Below, one piece after another: positions 16,225 to 25,348 of a stretch of 64,000 bases of DNA (the stretch's first letter is position 1; each line of letters starts with the position of its first letter). The notes below the pieces were generated by a model, which searched no databases, was not told where the DNA came from, and saw nothing but the letters and a program-made list of their open reading frames with translations. The DNA comes from Flavobacteriales bacterium. Its GTDB lineage: Bacteria > Bacteroidota > Bacteroidia > Flavobacteriales_D > Crocinitomicaceae. A program made the translations under genes and the position numbers. The stretch covers positions 1 through 64,000 of the forward strand of contig JAKSBJ010000223.1 of the NCBI GenBank assembly GCA_022361195.1, given 5' to 3'.

Positions 16225-17844
16225 TTACTTTTTGTCCATTAATTTAGAAACAAGTGATTTCCCTGAGCGGAATTCATCCAAAGCTCGTTGTACATCCAAA
16301 TCGTCCTCAACGTAAACAGAATAATACCCATCATCTGCCCATACATGACGAGCAATTTCAGACTTGATTCTGTTTTTAATTACTGAGCGTGAAGTAACAA
16401 TATCATAAGGATTTTCATCAACTCCTAAGGTAACTGCATAAGCAATGAACGACTCAAACATATTAGCGTTCACTTTAAAATTGCGACGGAACTTTTCAAA
16501 ATTAGTAAGGTTATTACGCTCCTTATCCAGGTAAGTAATAGCAAAATGGTTAAATACCTGAGCATAGTATAGCTCCGTTAAATAATAAGACGCCCCAGCT
16601 GTATCATTGGGAATAAATAAATCAGGATAAATTCCACCCCCACCATAAACAGTTCGGCCTGCAGGAGTTTGATATTTTAAGGATTCATCTACTTTAATAC
16701 TATCCTCATTCATCAACTCTCCACTCTCAAAACGATCAATATAATCATGCTCATAATCCACTCCATCTCCATATGGTTTTTGAATACTTCGACCTGTTGG
16801 AGTATAATAACGTGAAATGGTTAAACGCAAAGCCGAACCATCTGTCAACTCCTCCTGATCCTGCACTAATCCTTTTCCGAAAGATCGCCGACCCATAATC
16901 AAACCACGATCATTATCCTGAATAGCTCCTGCCACAATTTCACTGGCCGATGCCGATAAAGAATTGATCAAAATAATCACTTCTGTATCCTCCAAAATAC
17001 CTCTCGAAGTAGAATAGTAATCTTCCCTTGGTCTTTTTCTTCCCTCTGTATAAACAATCAATTTACCCGACTCTAAAAAGTGATCGGCAATGTCAGTAGC
17101 AGCAAACATTAATCCACCACCATTATTTCGAAGATCAAAAATGAGTTTTTTCATTCCTTTCCCCTTCAACTTTCGGGCGGCCTCTTCAAATTCTTCTGAT
17201 GAATTGTAGGTGAAACTGTTTAGCTTAATAAAACCAACGTCATCTGTTAACATAATGGCCGCATCAATCGAACTCACTGGAATAGTACCGCGAGTAATGG
17301 TTAACATCTCAGTTCCTTCACCTCTCTTAACTTTAACCTTTACCTTAGATCCTGCTTCACCTTTAAGTAATTTCATCACCTTTTCGTTGGTCAAATCCCC
17401 TTCAGAAATATCTTCTCCATCCACCTCAATTAAGCGATCTCCTGCTAACATCCCAGCTCGCTCAGATGGTGAACCGGGTAATACATGTGTTGCCACCAAA
17501 GTATCATGATGAATTAAAAACCGAATTCCAACTCCACCGAAATGGCCATCCAACTGCTCATTAACCCGATCTAAATCTTTAGCCGGAATATAAGCCGAAT
17601 GCGGATCGAGCTCGGTAATCATCCCTTCAATTGAACTTTCAATCAACATTTCATGATCAACCGAATCAACATACTTGTTTTCGATCATCTCCAAAATCGT
17701 ATTGAACTTACCGGTATTTTCGGTAATCGGACTTCCTCCCCCCTGAGGAACAAACATTGTTCCCAACCAAACTCCCAATGCCAGGGTAACTCCCAATAAC
17801 AATGGCACTAAATAAAGCGTTGATTTATTTGTATTATTCTCCAT
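16225..17844 (-). CDS. C-terminal processing protease, S41 family with PDZ domain
   Basis: A 539-residue periplasmic serine protease anchored by one N-terminal membrane helix (about residues 10-30). The PDZ domain covers about 95-185. The catalytic dyad is S299 (in SASASEI) and K324 (in SFGKG), spaced 25 residues as in E. coli Prc and CtpA. The GGVGIRF and DLRNNGGG motifs are present. The C-terminal 170 residues form an extra helical region usual in Bacteroidota homologues. It begins one base after the dCMP deaminase stop, so the two are co-transcribed. It probably trims or degrades envelope proteins. Confidence 0.93.
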   Translation of the reverse strand: MENNTNKSTLYLVPLLLGVTLALGVWLGTMFVPQGGGSPITENTGKFNTILEMIENKYVDSVDHEMLIESSIEGMITELDPHSAYIPAKDLDRVNEQLDGHFGGVGIRFLIHHDTLVATHVLPGSPSERAGMLAGDRLIEVDGEDISEGDLTNEKVMKLLKGEAGSKVKVKVKRGEGTEMLTITRGTIPVSSIDAAIMLTDDVGFIKLNSFTYNSSEEFEEAARKLKGKGMKKLIFDLRNNGGGLMFAATDIADHFLESGKLIVYTEGRKRPREDYYSTSRGILEDTEVIILINSLSASASEIVAGAIQDNDRGLIMGRRSFGKGLVQDQEELTDGSALRLTISRYYTPTGRSIQKPYGDGVDYEHDYIDRFESGELMNEDSIKVDESLKYQTPAGRTVYGGGGIYPDLFIPNDTAGASYYLTELYYAQVFNHFAITYLDKERNNLTNFEKFRRNFKVNANMFESFIAYAVTLGVDENPYDIVTSRSVIKNRIKSEIARHVWADDGYYSVYVEDDLDVQRALDEFRSGKSLVSKLMDKK

Positions 17845-17845
17845 C

Positions 17846-18265
17846 TTATATATCCTTAATCTGCATAACTTCTATGCCATATTCTTCTAAAAAATCTACC
17901 CCCGAAGTATCTTTATACTTATCACGATAAACTACTCGTTTAATTCCAGATTGAATAATTAACTTGCTACATTCTTTACAAGGCGAAAGCGTAATGTATA
18001 AAGTAGCCCCATGAGCACTTTGAGTAGATTTAGCCACTTTTAAAATGGCATTAGCCTCAGCATGCAGCACAAACCATTGCGTATCTCCATTTTCATCCTC
18101 ACACTTATTCAAATAACCTGAAGGTGTTCCATTATATCCATCCGATATTATCGCATTATCTTTAACAATTAATGAACCGACTTTTTTACGTTCACAATAA
18201 GATAATTTAGCCCATTCGGCTGCCATTCTAAGGTAGGCAATGTCGTATTTTTGCTGTTTATTCAA
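17846..18265 (-). CDS. dCMP/cytidine deaminase family protein (ComEB-like)
   Basis: A 139-residue zinc deaminase that probably converts dCMP to dUMP for thymidylate synthesis. Zinc ligands and catalytic Glu are in HAE (68-70) and PCKEC (95-99). The nucleotide-contact motif DGYNGTPSG is at 42-50. The start is a TTG (18265-18263), since no ATG is available upstream in frame and homologues begin at the same place. A minus-strand -7 box (TAACTTTG, 18293-18286) lies 20 bp upstream. The gene is the first of a two-gene operon with the S41 protease. Confidence 0.9.
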   Translation of the reverse strand: MNKQQKYDIAYLRMAAEWAKLSYCERKKVGSLIVKDNAIISDGYNGTPSGYLNKCEDENGDTQWFVLHAEANAILKVAKSTQSAHGATLYITLSPCKECSKLIIQSGIKRVVYRDKYKDTSGVDFLEEYGIEVMQIKDI

Positions 18266-18391
18266 TGTATTATGGTAAAAACGAACAAAGTTAGTAATGT
18301 CACATTCTGAATTTACTAAATATCCTTAATTTTTTGAATCAAAATAGTGTTAAGTGGAAGAAAGTACTGATAACACCATACCAAAAGTAAA

Positions 18392-19108
18392 TTACCGCTT
18401 ACTGCTGAGACCGTATTTCAAAATGCACCAAATGGCTCTAAAACCATCTTTCCAGCCAATTTTCTTTCCTTGCTCTTCGGAACGAGCATTGTAAGAAATA
18501 GCAACCTCAGCCCATTTTAACTTTCGGTTTTTAGCAAGTTTTGCCGTAATCTCAGGCTCAAAACCAAAACGCTGTTCTACCAAATTGAGCGACTTAAATT
18601 CATCCGTTGGAACCAGTTTATAACAAGTTTCCATATCCGTAATTCGAATACGAAAAATGGTATTGGACAAACGCGTCAAAAAAGAATTGGCCCAATTGCT
18701 CATGGTTGATCCTCCTTTGAATCCTTTTTTAAGGAAGCGCGAACCATAAACAACATTTGCCTCGGTATAAAGTACCTTCTCTAACAAAAGGTTAATCTCT
18801 CCCGGATCTAATTCCAAATCAGCATCCTGAATGATTGTATAATCTCCCTCCGCTTTTTGAATTCCAGTATGAATGGCTCCACCTTTCCCTAAATTCACTT
18901 CATGACGAATCAGCTGAAAGTTAGGATTTGAAATTTTCTCTAGACTTTGTCGAATCATTTCATTACTCTCATCAGTAGAGCAATCATCAACAATTATCAC
19001 CTGTTTCTTTACTCCATTAATTAATTCCAGAACATTGATGGTCTCAATAACACTAGAAATAGTTTTTCCTTCGTTGTAAACCGGAATAATAATGGAAAGG
19101 CGATTCAT
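18392..19108 (-). CDS. Family 2 glycosyltransferase, polyprenol-phosphate sugar transferase type
   Basis: A 238-residue GT-A enzyme. The N-terminal strand SIIIPVYNEG, the DDCSTD donor site and the QDADLELDP metal site (DxD-like) are conserved, as is KGGAIHTG. It resembles dolichyl/undecaprenyl-phosphate mannose synthases of the DPM1 type. No C-terminal membrane helices are present, so it is the soluble form. The product, a lipid-linked sugar, would feed protein or envelope glycosylation. The acceptor and sugar are not determined by the sequence. It is transcribed alone, divergent from rsgA. Confidence 0.88.
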   Translation of the reverse strand: MNRLSIIIPVYNEGKTISSVIETINVLELINGVKKQVIIVDDCSTDESNEMIRQSLEKISNPNFQLIRHEVNLGKGGAIHTGIQKAEGDYTIIQDADLELDPGEINLLLEKVLYTEANVVYGSRFLKKGFKGGSTMSNWANSFLTRLSNTIFRIRITDMETCYKLVPTDEFKSLNLVEQRFGFEPEITAKLAKNRKLKWAEVAISYNARSEEQGKKIGWKDGFRAIWCILKYGLSSKR

Positions 19109-19229
19109 TGGAACAAATGTAACTTTCTTTAAGATGTAATTGACTTCTTTGTCCGATTATTCATCACAAACTTTTGTTCAGAGAAAAGAAGTTGTCATAG
19201 TAAATTTGGCTGCATCCAATATTCTTCCC

Positions 19230-19237
19230 TACTTTTA
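19230..19237 (+). promoter_or_regulatory. Putative rsgA promoter -7 box
   Basis: TACTTTTA fits TAnnTTTn, with TTTG at 19205-19208 twenty-one bases upstream as the -33. It leaves only 11 bp to the proposed CTG start at 19249. Confidence 0.45.
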
Positions 19238-19248
19238 CGAAAAAAAAG

Positions 19249-20187
19249 CTGAAAAGAGGCACTGTCATAAAATCAACCGGAAGTTGGTATAAGGTTCAGG
19301 ACGAAAACAATCAAATTTGGGATTGCAGAATTCGTGGAAAGTTCAGAACATCCGGAATAAAATCAACCAACCCCTTAGCTGTAGGAGATGAAGTTGAATT
19401 TGAAGAGGAAGGAGAAAATGGCTTGATTACCTCTATTTTAGAACGGCAAAATTACATCATTCGCCGATCGGTAAATTTGAGTAAGCGCTCTCATATCCTA
19501 GCTGCCAATATTGACCATGTTTATTTATTGGTAACCGTTGCGGCTCCTCAAACTCAAACTGGATTCATTGATCGGTTTTTAGTCACGGCTGAGGCTTATC
19601 ATATTCCCATTACCATTTTGTTTAACAAGATTGATCTTTGCAATGAAGAGCAAATGGCTCGATTAGAACGACTACTTAAACTTTATTCGGATGTCGGTTA
19701 TCGTTGCAAAACTATTTGTGCTAAGCGTAAAGACTCTGTCGCATTTTTGAAAGATGAGATTAAGGGTAAAAAAGTGATGTTTGGTGGACACAGTGGTGTT
19801 GGAAAATCTACTTTAGTGAATTCACTGGATGAAAATTTGCACCTTAAAACCGGTGAAATTTCAGAGCAGCATTTATCCGGTCAGCATACTACCACTTTTG
19901 CCGAAATGTTCCCACTCCAATCAGGTGGATATATTATTGACACACCTGGAATCAGAGCTTTTGGTTTAATTGATTTTGACAAAACCGAACTCTCTCATTA
20001 TTTTTTGGAAATGCGAGAGGTTTTAGCCGATTGTAAATTCAACAACTGTCAGCACATTAGTGAGCCTCATTGTGCAGTGAAGACGGCTGTGGATGAAGGT
20101 GAAATTGATCCTGAGCGTTACATTAATTACTTAAACATCATGGAATCGGACGAAGAAGAAGTTTATCGTCGGGACATTTATAAATAA
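19249..20187 (+). CDS. rsgA: Ribosome small-subunit-dependent GTPase A, apparent CTG start
   Basis: A circularly permuted GTPase of 312 residues that checks maturation of the 30S subunit. An OB-fold comes first (KSTGSWYKV, DCRIRGKFR), then the permuted GTPase domain with NKIDLC (G4), GGHSGVGKST (G1) and DTPGIRAFG (G3), and a C-terminal zinc knuckle (CKFNNCQHISEPHC). The open frame begins after a TAA at 19201 and has no ATG, GTG or TTG before 19423, which would remove the whole OB-fold. Homologues start with M-K-x-G about eight residues before STGSWY. In this sequence that position is CTG AAA AGA GGC, so CTG at 19249 is the likely start. A sequencing error is the alternative. Confidence 0.88.
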   Translation: MKRGTVIKSTGSWYKVQDENNQIWDCRIRGKFRTSGIKSTNPLAVGDEVEFEEEGENGLITSILERQNYIIRRSVNLSKRSHILAANIDHVYLLVTVAAPQTQTGFIDRFLVTAEAYHIPITILFNKIDLCNEEQMARLERLLKLYSDVGYRCKTICAKRKDSVAFLKDEIKGKKVMFGGHSGVGKSTLVNSLDENLHLKTGEISEQHLSGQHTTTFAEMFPLQSGGYIIDTPGIRAFGLIDFDKTELSHYFLEMREVLADCKFNNCQHISEPHCAVKTAVDEGEIDPERYINYLNIMESDEEEVYRRDIYK

Positions 20188-20193
20188 TTTTTC

Positions 20194-20646
20194 ATGAAGG
20201 TTGTTATTCAGAGAGTGGCGGAAGCCAGCGTGAGTATTGAACAAAAGATAGAGGGACAAATTGGTAAAGGATTGCTCATTTTACTTGGAATTGGCCTAGA
20301 AGACTCACAAGAAGATATCGATTGGCTTTGTAAGAAAATTGTTAATCTCAGAATTTTTAGTGATGATGAAGGTTTAATGAACTTGTCTATTGGTGATGTT
20401 GAGGGAGATGTCCTTTTAATTAGTCAATTTACCCTTCATGCAAAAACAAAAAAAGGAAATCGCCCTTCTTACATCAAAGCAGCTCCACCCGAATTGGCCA
20501 TTCCTCTCTACGAAAAATTCATTGAGCGATTGAGCACTGAACTAGGTAAAAAAATTCAAACCGGTGAATTTGGAGCGAACATGCAAGTCAGCTTAATTAA
20601 CGACGGTCCGGTAACAATTGTCATTGATACGAAACAAAAGGAGTAA
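20194..20646 (+). CDS. dtd: D-aminoacyl-tRNA deacylase
   Basis: A 150-residue enzyme that hydrolyses D-amino acids (and glycine) mischarged on tRNA. Both family signatures are present: SQFTLHAKTKKGNRPSY in the middle and the cross-subunit Gly-cisPro-like motif region NDGPVTI near the C-terminus. Length is normal for the family. It starts 6 bp after rsgA stops, so the two form an operon, giving a small ribosome and tRNA quality-control pair. Confidence 0.95.
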   Translation: MKVVIQRVAEASVSIEQKIEGQIGKGLLILLGIGLEDSQEDIDWLCKKIVNLRIFSDDEGLMNLSIGDVEGDVLLISQFTLHAKTKKGNRPSYIKAAPPELAIPLYEKFIERLSTELGKKIQTGEFGANMQVSLINDGPVTIVIDTKQKE

Positions 20647-20669
20647 AACCTTCGTATTTTTAGCTGTAA

Positions 20670-21674
20670 ATGCCCAAAGTCCTCATCATACGATTTAGTT
20701 CGATTGGAGATGTTGTTTTAACTTCTCCCATTGTTCGTTGTATCAAACAGCAGATTAAGGATGTGGAGGTGCATTATATCACCAAAATTCAACACGAGCA
20801 AATCGTAGAGAATAATCCTTATATCGACAAGGTTTATACCATCGAAAAGGAGGAGCTTCATATGGCCCTGCGAGAGATGAAAAAGGAAAACTATGACTAT
20901 GTTATAGATTTGCACAATAATCTTCGCTCAGGACGCTTAAAAAGAGCTTTAAGGGCCAAATCATTCTCTTTTCCCAAGCTCAACCGTAAAAAGTTTCTCC
21001 TTACCGCTTTTAAAATAAACAGTTTGCCCAAAGATGTACATGTGGTAGATCGCTACTTTGAAACGGTTAAAAAGATTGGAGTCAAAAATGATTTGGAAGG
21101 ATTGGACTATTTTATTCCAGCCGAAGACGTTATCGATATCTCCAAATTTGGAATTAAGAAAGACTTTGTGGTTTTTTCGATTGGAGCCAAATTTGCTACG
21201 AAAAGAATGCCCGTAGAGATGATCATTGAAATCATTAAGCAAATTAATAGCCAGGTGGTTTTAATGGGCGGATTAGTAGATGTGGAACGAGCCGAAGAAA
21301 TTCAGAAGGTTTGTCCTCAGGTGATTAATTTATGCGGAATTCTTAAGCTCAATAAAACGGCATCTGTTCTCAAGCAAACACAAAAGGTTGTTTGTTTTGA
21401 TACCGGACTCATGCACATTGCATCAGCTTTTAAAAAACCTATTGTCTCTATATGGGGAAATACCGTGACGGATTTAGGAATGTATCCGTACATGCCTTCA
21501 CATCAAGATCGTTTTTCAGTACATGAGGTTGAAGACCTTTCGTGTCGTCCGTGCTCAAAAATTGGATACAAAAAATGCCCCAAAGGGCATTTTAAATGTA
21601 TGCGTAATCAGGATATCGGAGCCATTGTTTCAGATATCAACAAAGGGCTTTCTTCCGTTCCTGAAGAATCTTAA
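20670..21674 (+). CDS. Family 9 glycosyltransferase (heptosyltransferase-like)
   Basis: A 334-residue GT-B enzyme of the ADP-heptose:LPS heptosyltransferase family. It opens with KVLIIRFSSIGDVVLTSP, the acceptor-side signature of GT9. The donor site near the C-terminus has CFDTGLMHIASAF and PIVSIWGNT. A Cys cluster, CRPCSKIGYKKCPKGHFKC (about residues 293-311), is a common GT9 feature in Bacteroidota. It should add a sugar to lipid A core or another surface glycan. It follows dtd by 23 bp and overlaps the convergent lipoprotein gene by 4 bp. Confidence 0.9.
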   Translation: MPKVLIIRFSSIGDVVLTSPIVRCIKQQIKDVEVHYITKIQHEQIVENNPYIDKVYTIEKEELHMALREMKKENYDYVIDLHNNLRSGRLKRALRAKSFSFPKLNRKKFLLTAFKINSLPKDVHVVDRYFETVKKIGVKNDLEGLDYFIPAEDVIDISKFGIKKDFVVFSIGAKFATKRMPVEMIIEIIKQINSQVVLMGGLVDVERAEEIQKVCPQVINLCGILKLNKTASVLKQTQKVVCFDTGLMHIASAFKKPIVSIWGNTVTDLGMYPYMPSHQDRFSVHEVEDLSCRPCSKIGYKKCPKGHFKCMRNQDIGAIVSDINKGLSSVPEES

Positions 21675-22237
21675 TAATTCAAATCAAATACTCCGTCAGT
21701 AATTGAAATTCCGCTTGGATCACAATCATTGTTAATTAAGTCCATTTGAAATGATCCTGAAACGATTTGTGCAATTGTATCCACTTTTGTGATCGTTAAA
21801 GCACCAGGAGCTGATGGATTATGGTAATAGTGTCCACAACCTCCAGCTGCAGGATTAAAATCTAAATAACCATATACCTTGTTATGCTCAACTGTCATAA
21901 TGTAGGTCAATGGTAAATCAGGAGTTTGGAAAATTCCACTTCCGTAAATCTTGATTCGCTCAAAATTATTGTGGCTCAAATCTTGTCTAACGGCTGTCAG
22001 GTAAAAATCACCTGTTCCTTTATCGTAAGTTCCGTCCACAACCACTTCTGCACTATCGGTATCCGCATTTTTTGCTACCCATAATTTTCCATCAACATTA
22101 CACCCAAAGGTATTTGCACCTACAGTTGTTGCTGCCGGCATTACATCTGGCTCAACAGTCTCAACAGGTTCGTCGTCTTTACAAGCTACAAATAAAAGTG
22201 CAATAGGAAGTATATAGAATATTTTTTTCATTTTCAT
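21671..22237 (-). CDS. Secreted lipoprotein of unknown function, DUF6252-like
   Basis: A 188-residue lipoprotein. The frame extends 17 codons further, but MKMKKIFYILPIALLFVAC is a complete lipoprotein signal, so the ATG at 22237 (or 22231) is the start. Lipidated Cys is followed by KDDEP, an acidic stretch like known Bacteroidota surface-export signals. The body is a beta-sandwich-like domain with GCNVDGKLWVAKNAD, similar to DUF6252 proteins. Two internal Cys in AAGGCGHYYHN and NNDCDPS may pair. Function unknown. Confidence 0.78.
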   Translation of the reverse strand: MKMKKIFYILPIALLFVACKDDEPVETVEPDVMPAATTVGANTFGCNVDGKLWVAKNADTDSAEVVVDGTYDKGTGDFYLTAVRQDLSHNNFERIKIYGSGIFQTPDLPLTYIMTVEHNKVYGYLDFNPAAGGCGHYYHNPSAPGALTITKVDTIAQIVSGSFQMDLINNDCDPSGISITDGVFDLNY

Positions 22238-22336
22238 CAAATTTGAACCAATCAAATGTACATATTTCTTTCGAAATGTCCTTTTCATCTTTAATACGGG
22301 CCTGCGATTTAAAAAGTTGTCCAGCCCTTTTGAATT

Positions 22337-22849
22337 TTATTTGGCAAAAAGAGCCTTGAGTTCAGTGGCAGCATCAGGTTCCATTTTTCCAGCCAATATT
22401 AAACTCAATTGTTTTCGGCGTAAGGCGGCATCATAACGTCGTTGTTCCTCCTCCGTTTCAGGTTCAATAGGCGGCACCTCTACCGATTTTCCTTCTTTAT
22501 TCACAGCCACAAAGGTGTAAATTGCTTGATTACTCATCTTTGACTCTCCGGTTTCCCGATCCTCCACCGAAACATCAATGACCACCTCCATAGACGAACG
22601 AAACGCCCGAGAAACTTTTGCCTCCAAAGTAACAAAGGCACCTAAATCAACCGGAATATCAAAAGAGACATGATTGACTGATGAAGTAACCACAACCTGT
22701 TTAGCATGACGATGAGCAGAAACTGCTGCAATTTCATCCATCCAGGCCAACAACGCCCCTCCAAATAACTTCCCTAAAGTGTTAGTCTCATTGGGTAAAA
22801 CAACCTTAGTGGTAATCGCCAGAGATTCTGATGGTTTTTTCGCTTTCAT
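22337..22849 (-). CDS. Acyl-CoA thioesterase, hotdog fold
   Basis: A 170-residue single-hotdog thioesterase of the YciA/BACH type, which hydrolyses acyl-CoA to free fatty acid and CoA. Catalytic region: NTLGKLFGGALLAWMDEIAA, with the Asp of WMDE as general base. The hotdog helix is followed by HVSFDIPVDLG and the VEVPP extension typical of this subgroup. It is transcribed alone. The C-terminal 35 residues are helical and charged. Confidence 0.9.
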   Translation of the reverse strand: MKAKKPSESLAITTKVVLPNETNTLGKLFGGALLAWMDEIAAVSAHRHAKQVVVTSSVNHVSFDIPVDLGAFVTLEAKVSRAFRSSMEVVIDVSVEDRETGESKMSNQAIYTFVAVNKEGKSVEVPPIEPETEEEQRRYDAALRRKQLSLILAGKMEPDAATELKALFAK

Positions 22850-22883
22850 ATTCCAAAGTTAGGCTTATCCCACCAAAGGAGCC

Positions 22884-22917
22884 ACAAAAAAATCCCCCAA
22901 TCAAGGATTGAGGGATT
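22884..22917 (-). terminator. Terminator of the PpiD-like gene
   Basis: Inverted repeat AATCCCcCAATC / GATTG-AGGGATT with an A run (T run on the minus strand) on its left side. It closes the minus-strand gene at 22943. Confidence 0.8.
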
Positions 22918-22942
22918 CTTTATTTTGAATTCTAAATAATTA

Positions 22943-25165
22943 CTAACCTTGAATTTCGATTCTTCGGCGGTTATCTTTAACCTCTGCCTTTTCTCTTAAG
23001 GCCTTAATTACTCCACTATCGGCAGAACCAACACGGGCAATTTTGAGGTTTTCACGATCAATCGAATAATCTGTTGTTGGTACCGCTTCAGTTTCTCCTT
23101 CAACAATAACAACATAAACTCCTGCATTTCCTTTAATAGGAGTCGTCATTGAACCAACTGGAATATCTGTAAACAATTTACCAATTACCTCTGGCTCGTT
23201 TCCTCCACCACCTTGAATAGAGTTAAATCCGAAAGCAACTTCAGCTTGTAAAATAGTTCCGTTTTTAACTGCTGCAGCAACATCCGTCAAACCTTTTTTG
23301 CCAGACATTTGCTCAATTAAGTAATTCGCTTTTTTGTCTTCTAAGGCTGGATTTCTCATTTGCTCTTTTACATCTTCAAACTCAGGAGCACCTTCTTCAA
23401 TAATATTTGACAAGAAAGCTACAACATATTTATCTCCATCTAAAATTGGATCAGAAATATCTCCTTCTGAAGCATTTTTATTGAAAGCAAATTTCATTAA
23501 TCTATCCGGCTCTTGTAATCCCATTACATATTTTTGCTCCATCCAAATTCGGCTGCTTTGCCAAACTTTTGAACTGTCTTCAGCCGCTCGGTGGAATGCA
23601 GAATCACCTTCCATTTCAGATACCTCGAAAATGAAATCAAATACTAATTGCTCCATTTCCTTTAACGTATTTTCACTTGGCTTAACCGTTTTTGAAACTA
23701 CCGCTAAAGCAGGGATTTTACGTTCCGTTCTTCCCAATACTTCCACAATGTGGTAACCGTAAGTTGTTTTAACCAATTGCAATTGTCCAATAGCTCCTTC
23801 AAATGATGCATCATTAAACTCAGGTACCATTCGCCCTTCGTTAAACCATTTGTACTCACCACCATTTTCAATTGATCCCGGATCGTCAGTGTACTTCTCA
23901 ACCATTTCAACGAAATTATCCTTCTCGTTGATTACGGCCATAATACTATCAGCTTTTGCTTTTGCTTCTTCTTCAGTTCGAGTAGCATCAATGTTCACCA
24001 AAATATGTCTTACCCAAGCCTGAAGCTCAGTCTCAACCTTAGTAACTTTAGCAATTGCCACTTCGCTTCCATAAGCAAATGGTCCAACAACCTGACCAAC
24101 TTCAGCTTCTTGCATCATTTCATCTGCTACAGCAGGGTATTGATGATTCCCCATGAAGTTGTCAAATACAAACTGATCTCCACTTCCATAACGGAAGAAA
24201 GCCGAGTCAGAATTGAAATTCCCTTCACTGTGCTGAGCCATAAAAGCTAAGTTATTGTCTGTTGCCTCGAATTGAGTTTTGAGTCTATCCATCTCATTTT
24301 TCAATTCTTCCTGATCGAATTCAGTAGCATAAATTGGGAAAGTGATGAAATCAACATCTCTTGACTCCTCCTGCTCATATTTCTTTTCATCCTTATGCTC
24401 ATCATAGAACGCTTTAATTTCGTCATCCGTTACTTCCATCTCATCTGGAGCGATGTCAGTGTAACGACCTACAACGAATTTAATTTGCTTCTTCTCATTA
24501 GCAGCATAATATCTGTCTTTAGCTTCAAGGCTGTTCACAAACAAACCTCTTTTAATCATCGTCACATACTTATCTGCCTTACGAACATCTTTTAATTCTT
24601 GCTCAAAATCACTCCATTGTTCACGAGCTAATAACCAGTTTTCTCTGTCAGCCTCATTGTCCGGCTCAACCTCCAAACGGTTAATGAAATTACGAACTGA
24701 ATCTTTTGAGAAAGCTCCTAATTTGTCACGGAAAATTGGAATATCCATTACCCATGCGTGAACGTGGTTTCCGTGAATCATGTCATTTAACTCATCAACA
24801 GTACAGGTAATTCCAACCTTGTCAAACTCTCTGTTCATTAAGTCTCTTCTCACTACCTCATTAAATGCCTGATTTTGCGAGTTTGACTTTGCACTCTCTT
24901 CCATTTCAGGAGTCCATTGCTGAGGATTTGGAGACATTGACTGTTGCTGAAAGAAGGTTTGCTTTTCTCTTTGTAAGTAAAGATCCGTCAACTCTTCATA
25001 CTCTTCTTCGTCAATTGGTTCTCCGTAGATGGTTCCCATATCCAAACGCTCAACCTCATCTCCTCCACTCTTCATAAAGTCTGTAAAAATGAAGGCCAAC
25101 ATAGCCGCACCAATCACAATAAGGAGTAATACTGAGTTTTTCTGAATTTTTCCAATTACCGCCAT
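22943..25165 (-). CDS. Membrane-anchored peptidyl-prolyl isomerase/chaperone (PpiD/SurA type)
   Basis: A 740-residue periplasmic folding factor. One membrane helix (residues 12-30) is followed by a SurA_N-like helical region (about 60-250) and a parvulin domain with RHILV, DDPGSIENGGEYKWF and TTYGYHIVEV (about 375-480). A second, degenerate parvulin-like segment occupies the C-terminal third. This is the usual Bacteroidota PpiD architecture. It probably helps outer-membrane and secreted proteins, such as the receptors and T9SS cargo of this window, to fold in the periplasm. It is divergent from pdhB. Confidence 0.92.
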   Translation of the reverse strand: MAVIGKIQKNSVLLLIVIGAAMLAFIFTDFMKSGGDEVERLDMGTIYGEPIDEEEYEELTDLYLQREKQTFFQQQSMSPNPQQWTPEMEESAKSNSQNQAFNEVVRRDLMNREFDKVGITCTVDELNDMIHGNHVHAWVMDIPIFRDKLGAFSKDSVRNFINRLEVEPDNEADRENWLLAREQWSDFEQELKDVRKADKYVTMIKRGLFVNSLEAKDRYYAANEKKQIKFVVGRYTDIAPDEMEVTDDEIKAFYDEHKDEKKYEQEESRDVDFITFPIYATEFDQEELKNEMDRLKTQFEATDNNLAFMAQHSEGNFNSDSAFFRYGSGDQFVFDNFMGNHQYPAVADEMMQEAEVGQVVGPFAYGSEVAIAKVTKVETELQAWVRHILVNIDATRTEEEAKAKADSIMAVINEKDNFVEMVEKYTDDPGSIENGGEYKWFNEGRMVPEFNDASFEGAIGQLQLVKTTYGYHIVEVLGRTERKIPALAVVSKTVKPSENTLKEMEQLVFDFIFEVSEMEGDSAFHRAAEDSSKVWQSSRIWMEQKYVMGLQEPDRLMKFAFNKNASEGDISDPILDGDKYVVAFLSNIIEEGAPEFEDVKEQMRNPALEDKKANYLIEQMSGKKGLTDVAAAVKNGTILQAEVAFGFNSIQGGGGNEPEVIGKLFTDIPVGSMTTPIKGNAGVYVVIVEGETEAVPTTDYSIDRENLKIARVGSADSGVIKALREKAEVKDNRRRIEIQG

Positions 25166-25260
25166 TTCAAAAATTTCTTTATTTTAAGAATCTGCGAATA
25201 TAATCCTAATCCCTTAAAAAAGAAAATCCTGATCTATTTATTTCTCCTTTAAAATAAGGC

Positions 25261-25289
25261 TCTGCAAAAAGATTCATCAATTTTGCAGA
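25261..25289. promoter_or_regulatory. 9-bp inverted repeat upstream of pdhB
   Basis: TCTGCAAAA at 25261-25269 and its exact reverse complement TTTTGCAGA at 25281-25289 flank an 11-nt spacer. No T run follows, and it lies between two divergent start sites, 28 bp before the pdhB -7 box. A dimeric regulator site is more likely than a terminator. Confidence 0.5.
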
Positions 25290-25316
25290 TCGGTTGGCAA
25301 TCAAATCAAATATTTG

Positions 25317-25324
25317 TAGATTTG
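25317..25324 (+). promoter_or_regulatory. pdhB promoter -7 box
   Basis: TAGATTTG, an exact match to TAnnTTTG, with TTGG near 25294 about twenty bases upstream. The predicted leader is about 18 nt. Confidence 0.55.
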
Positions 25325-25348
25325 GCGAGCAATTTTAGAGATCATTAA

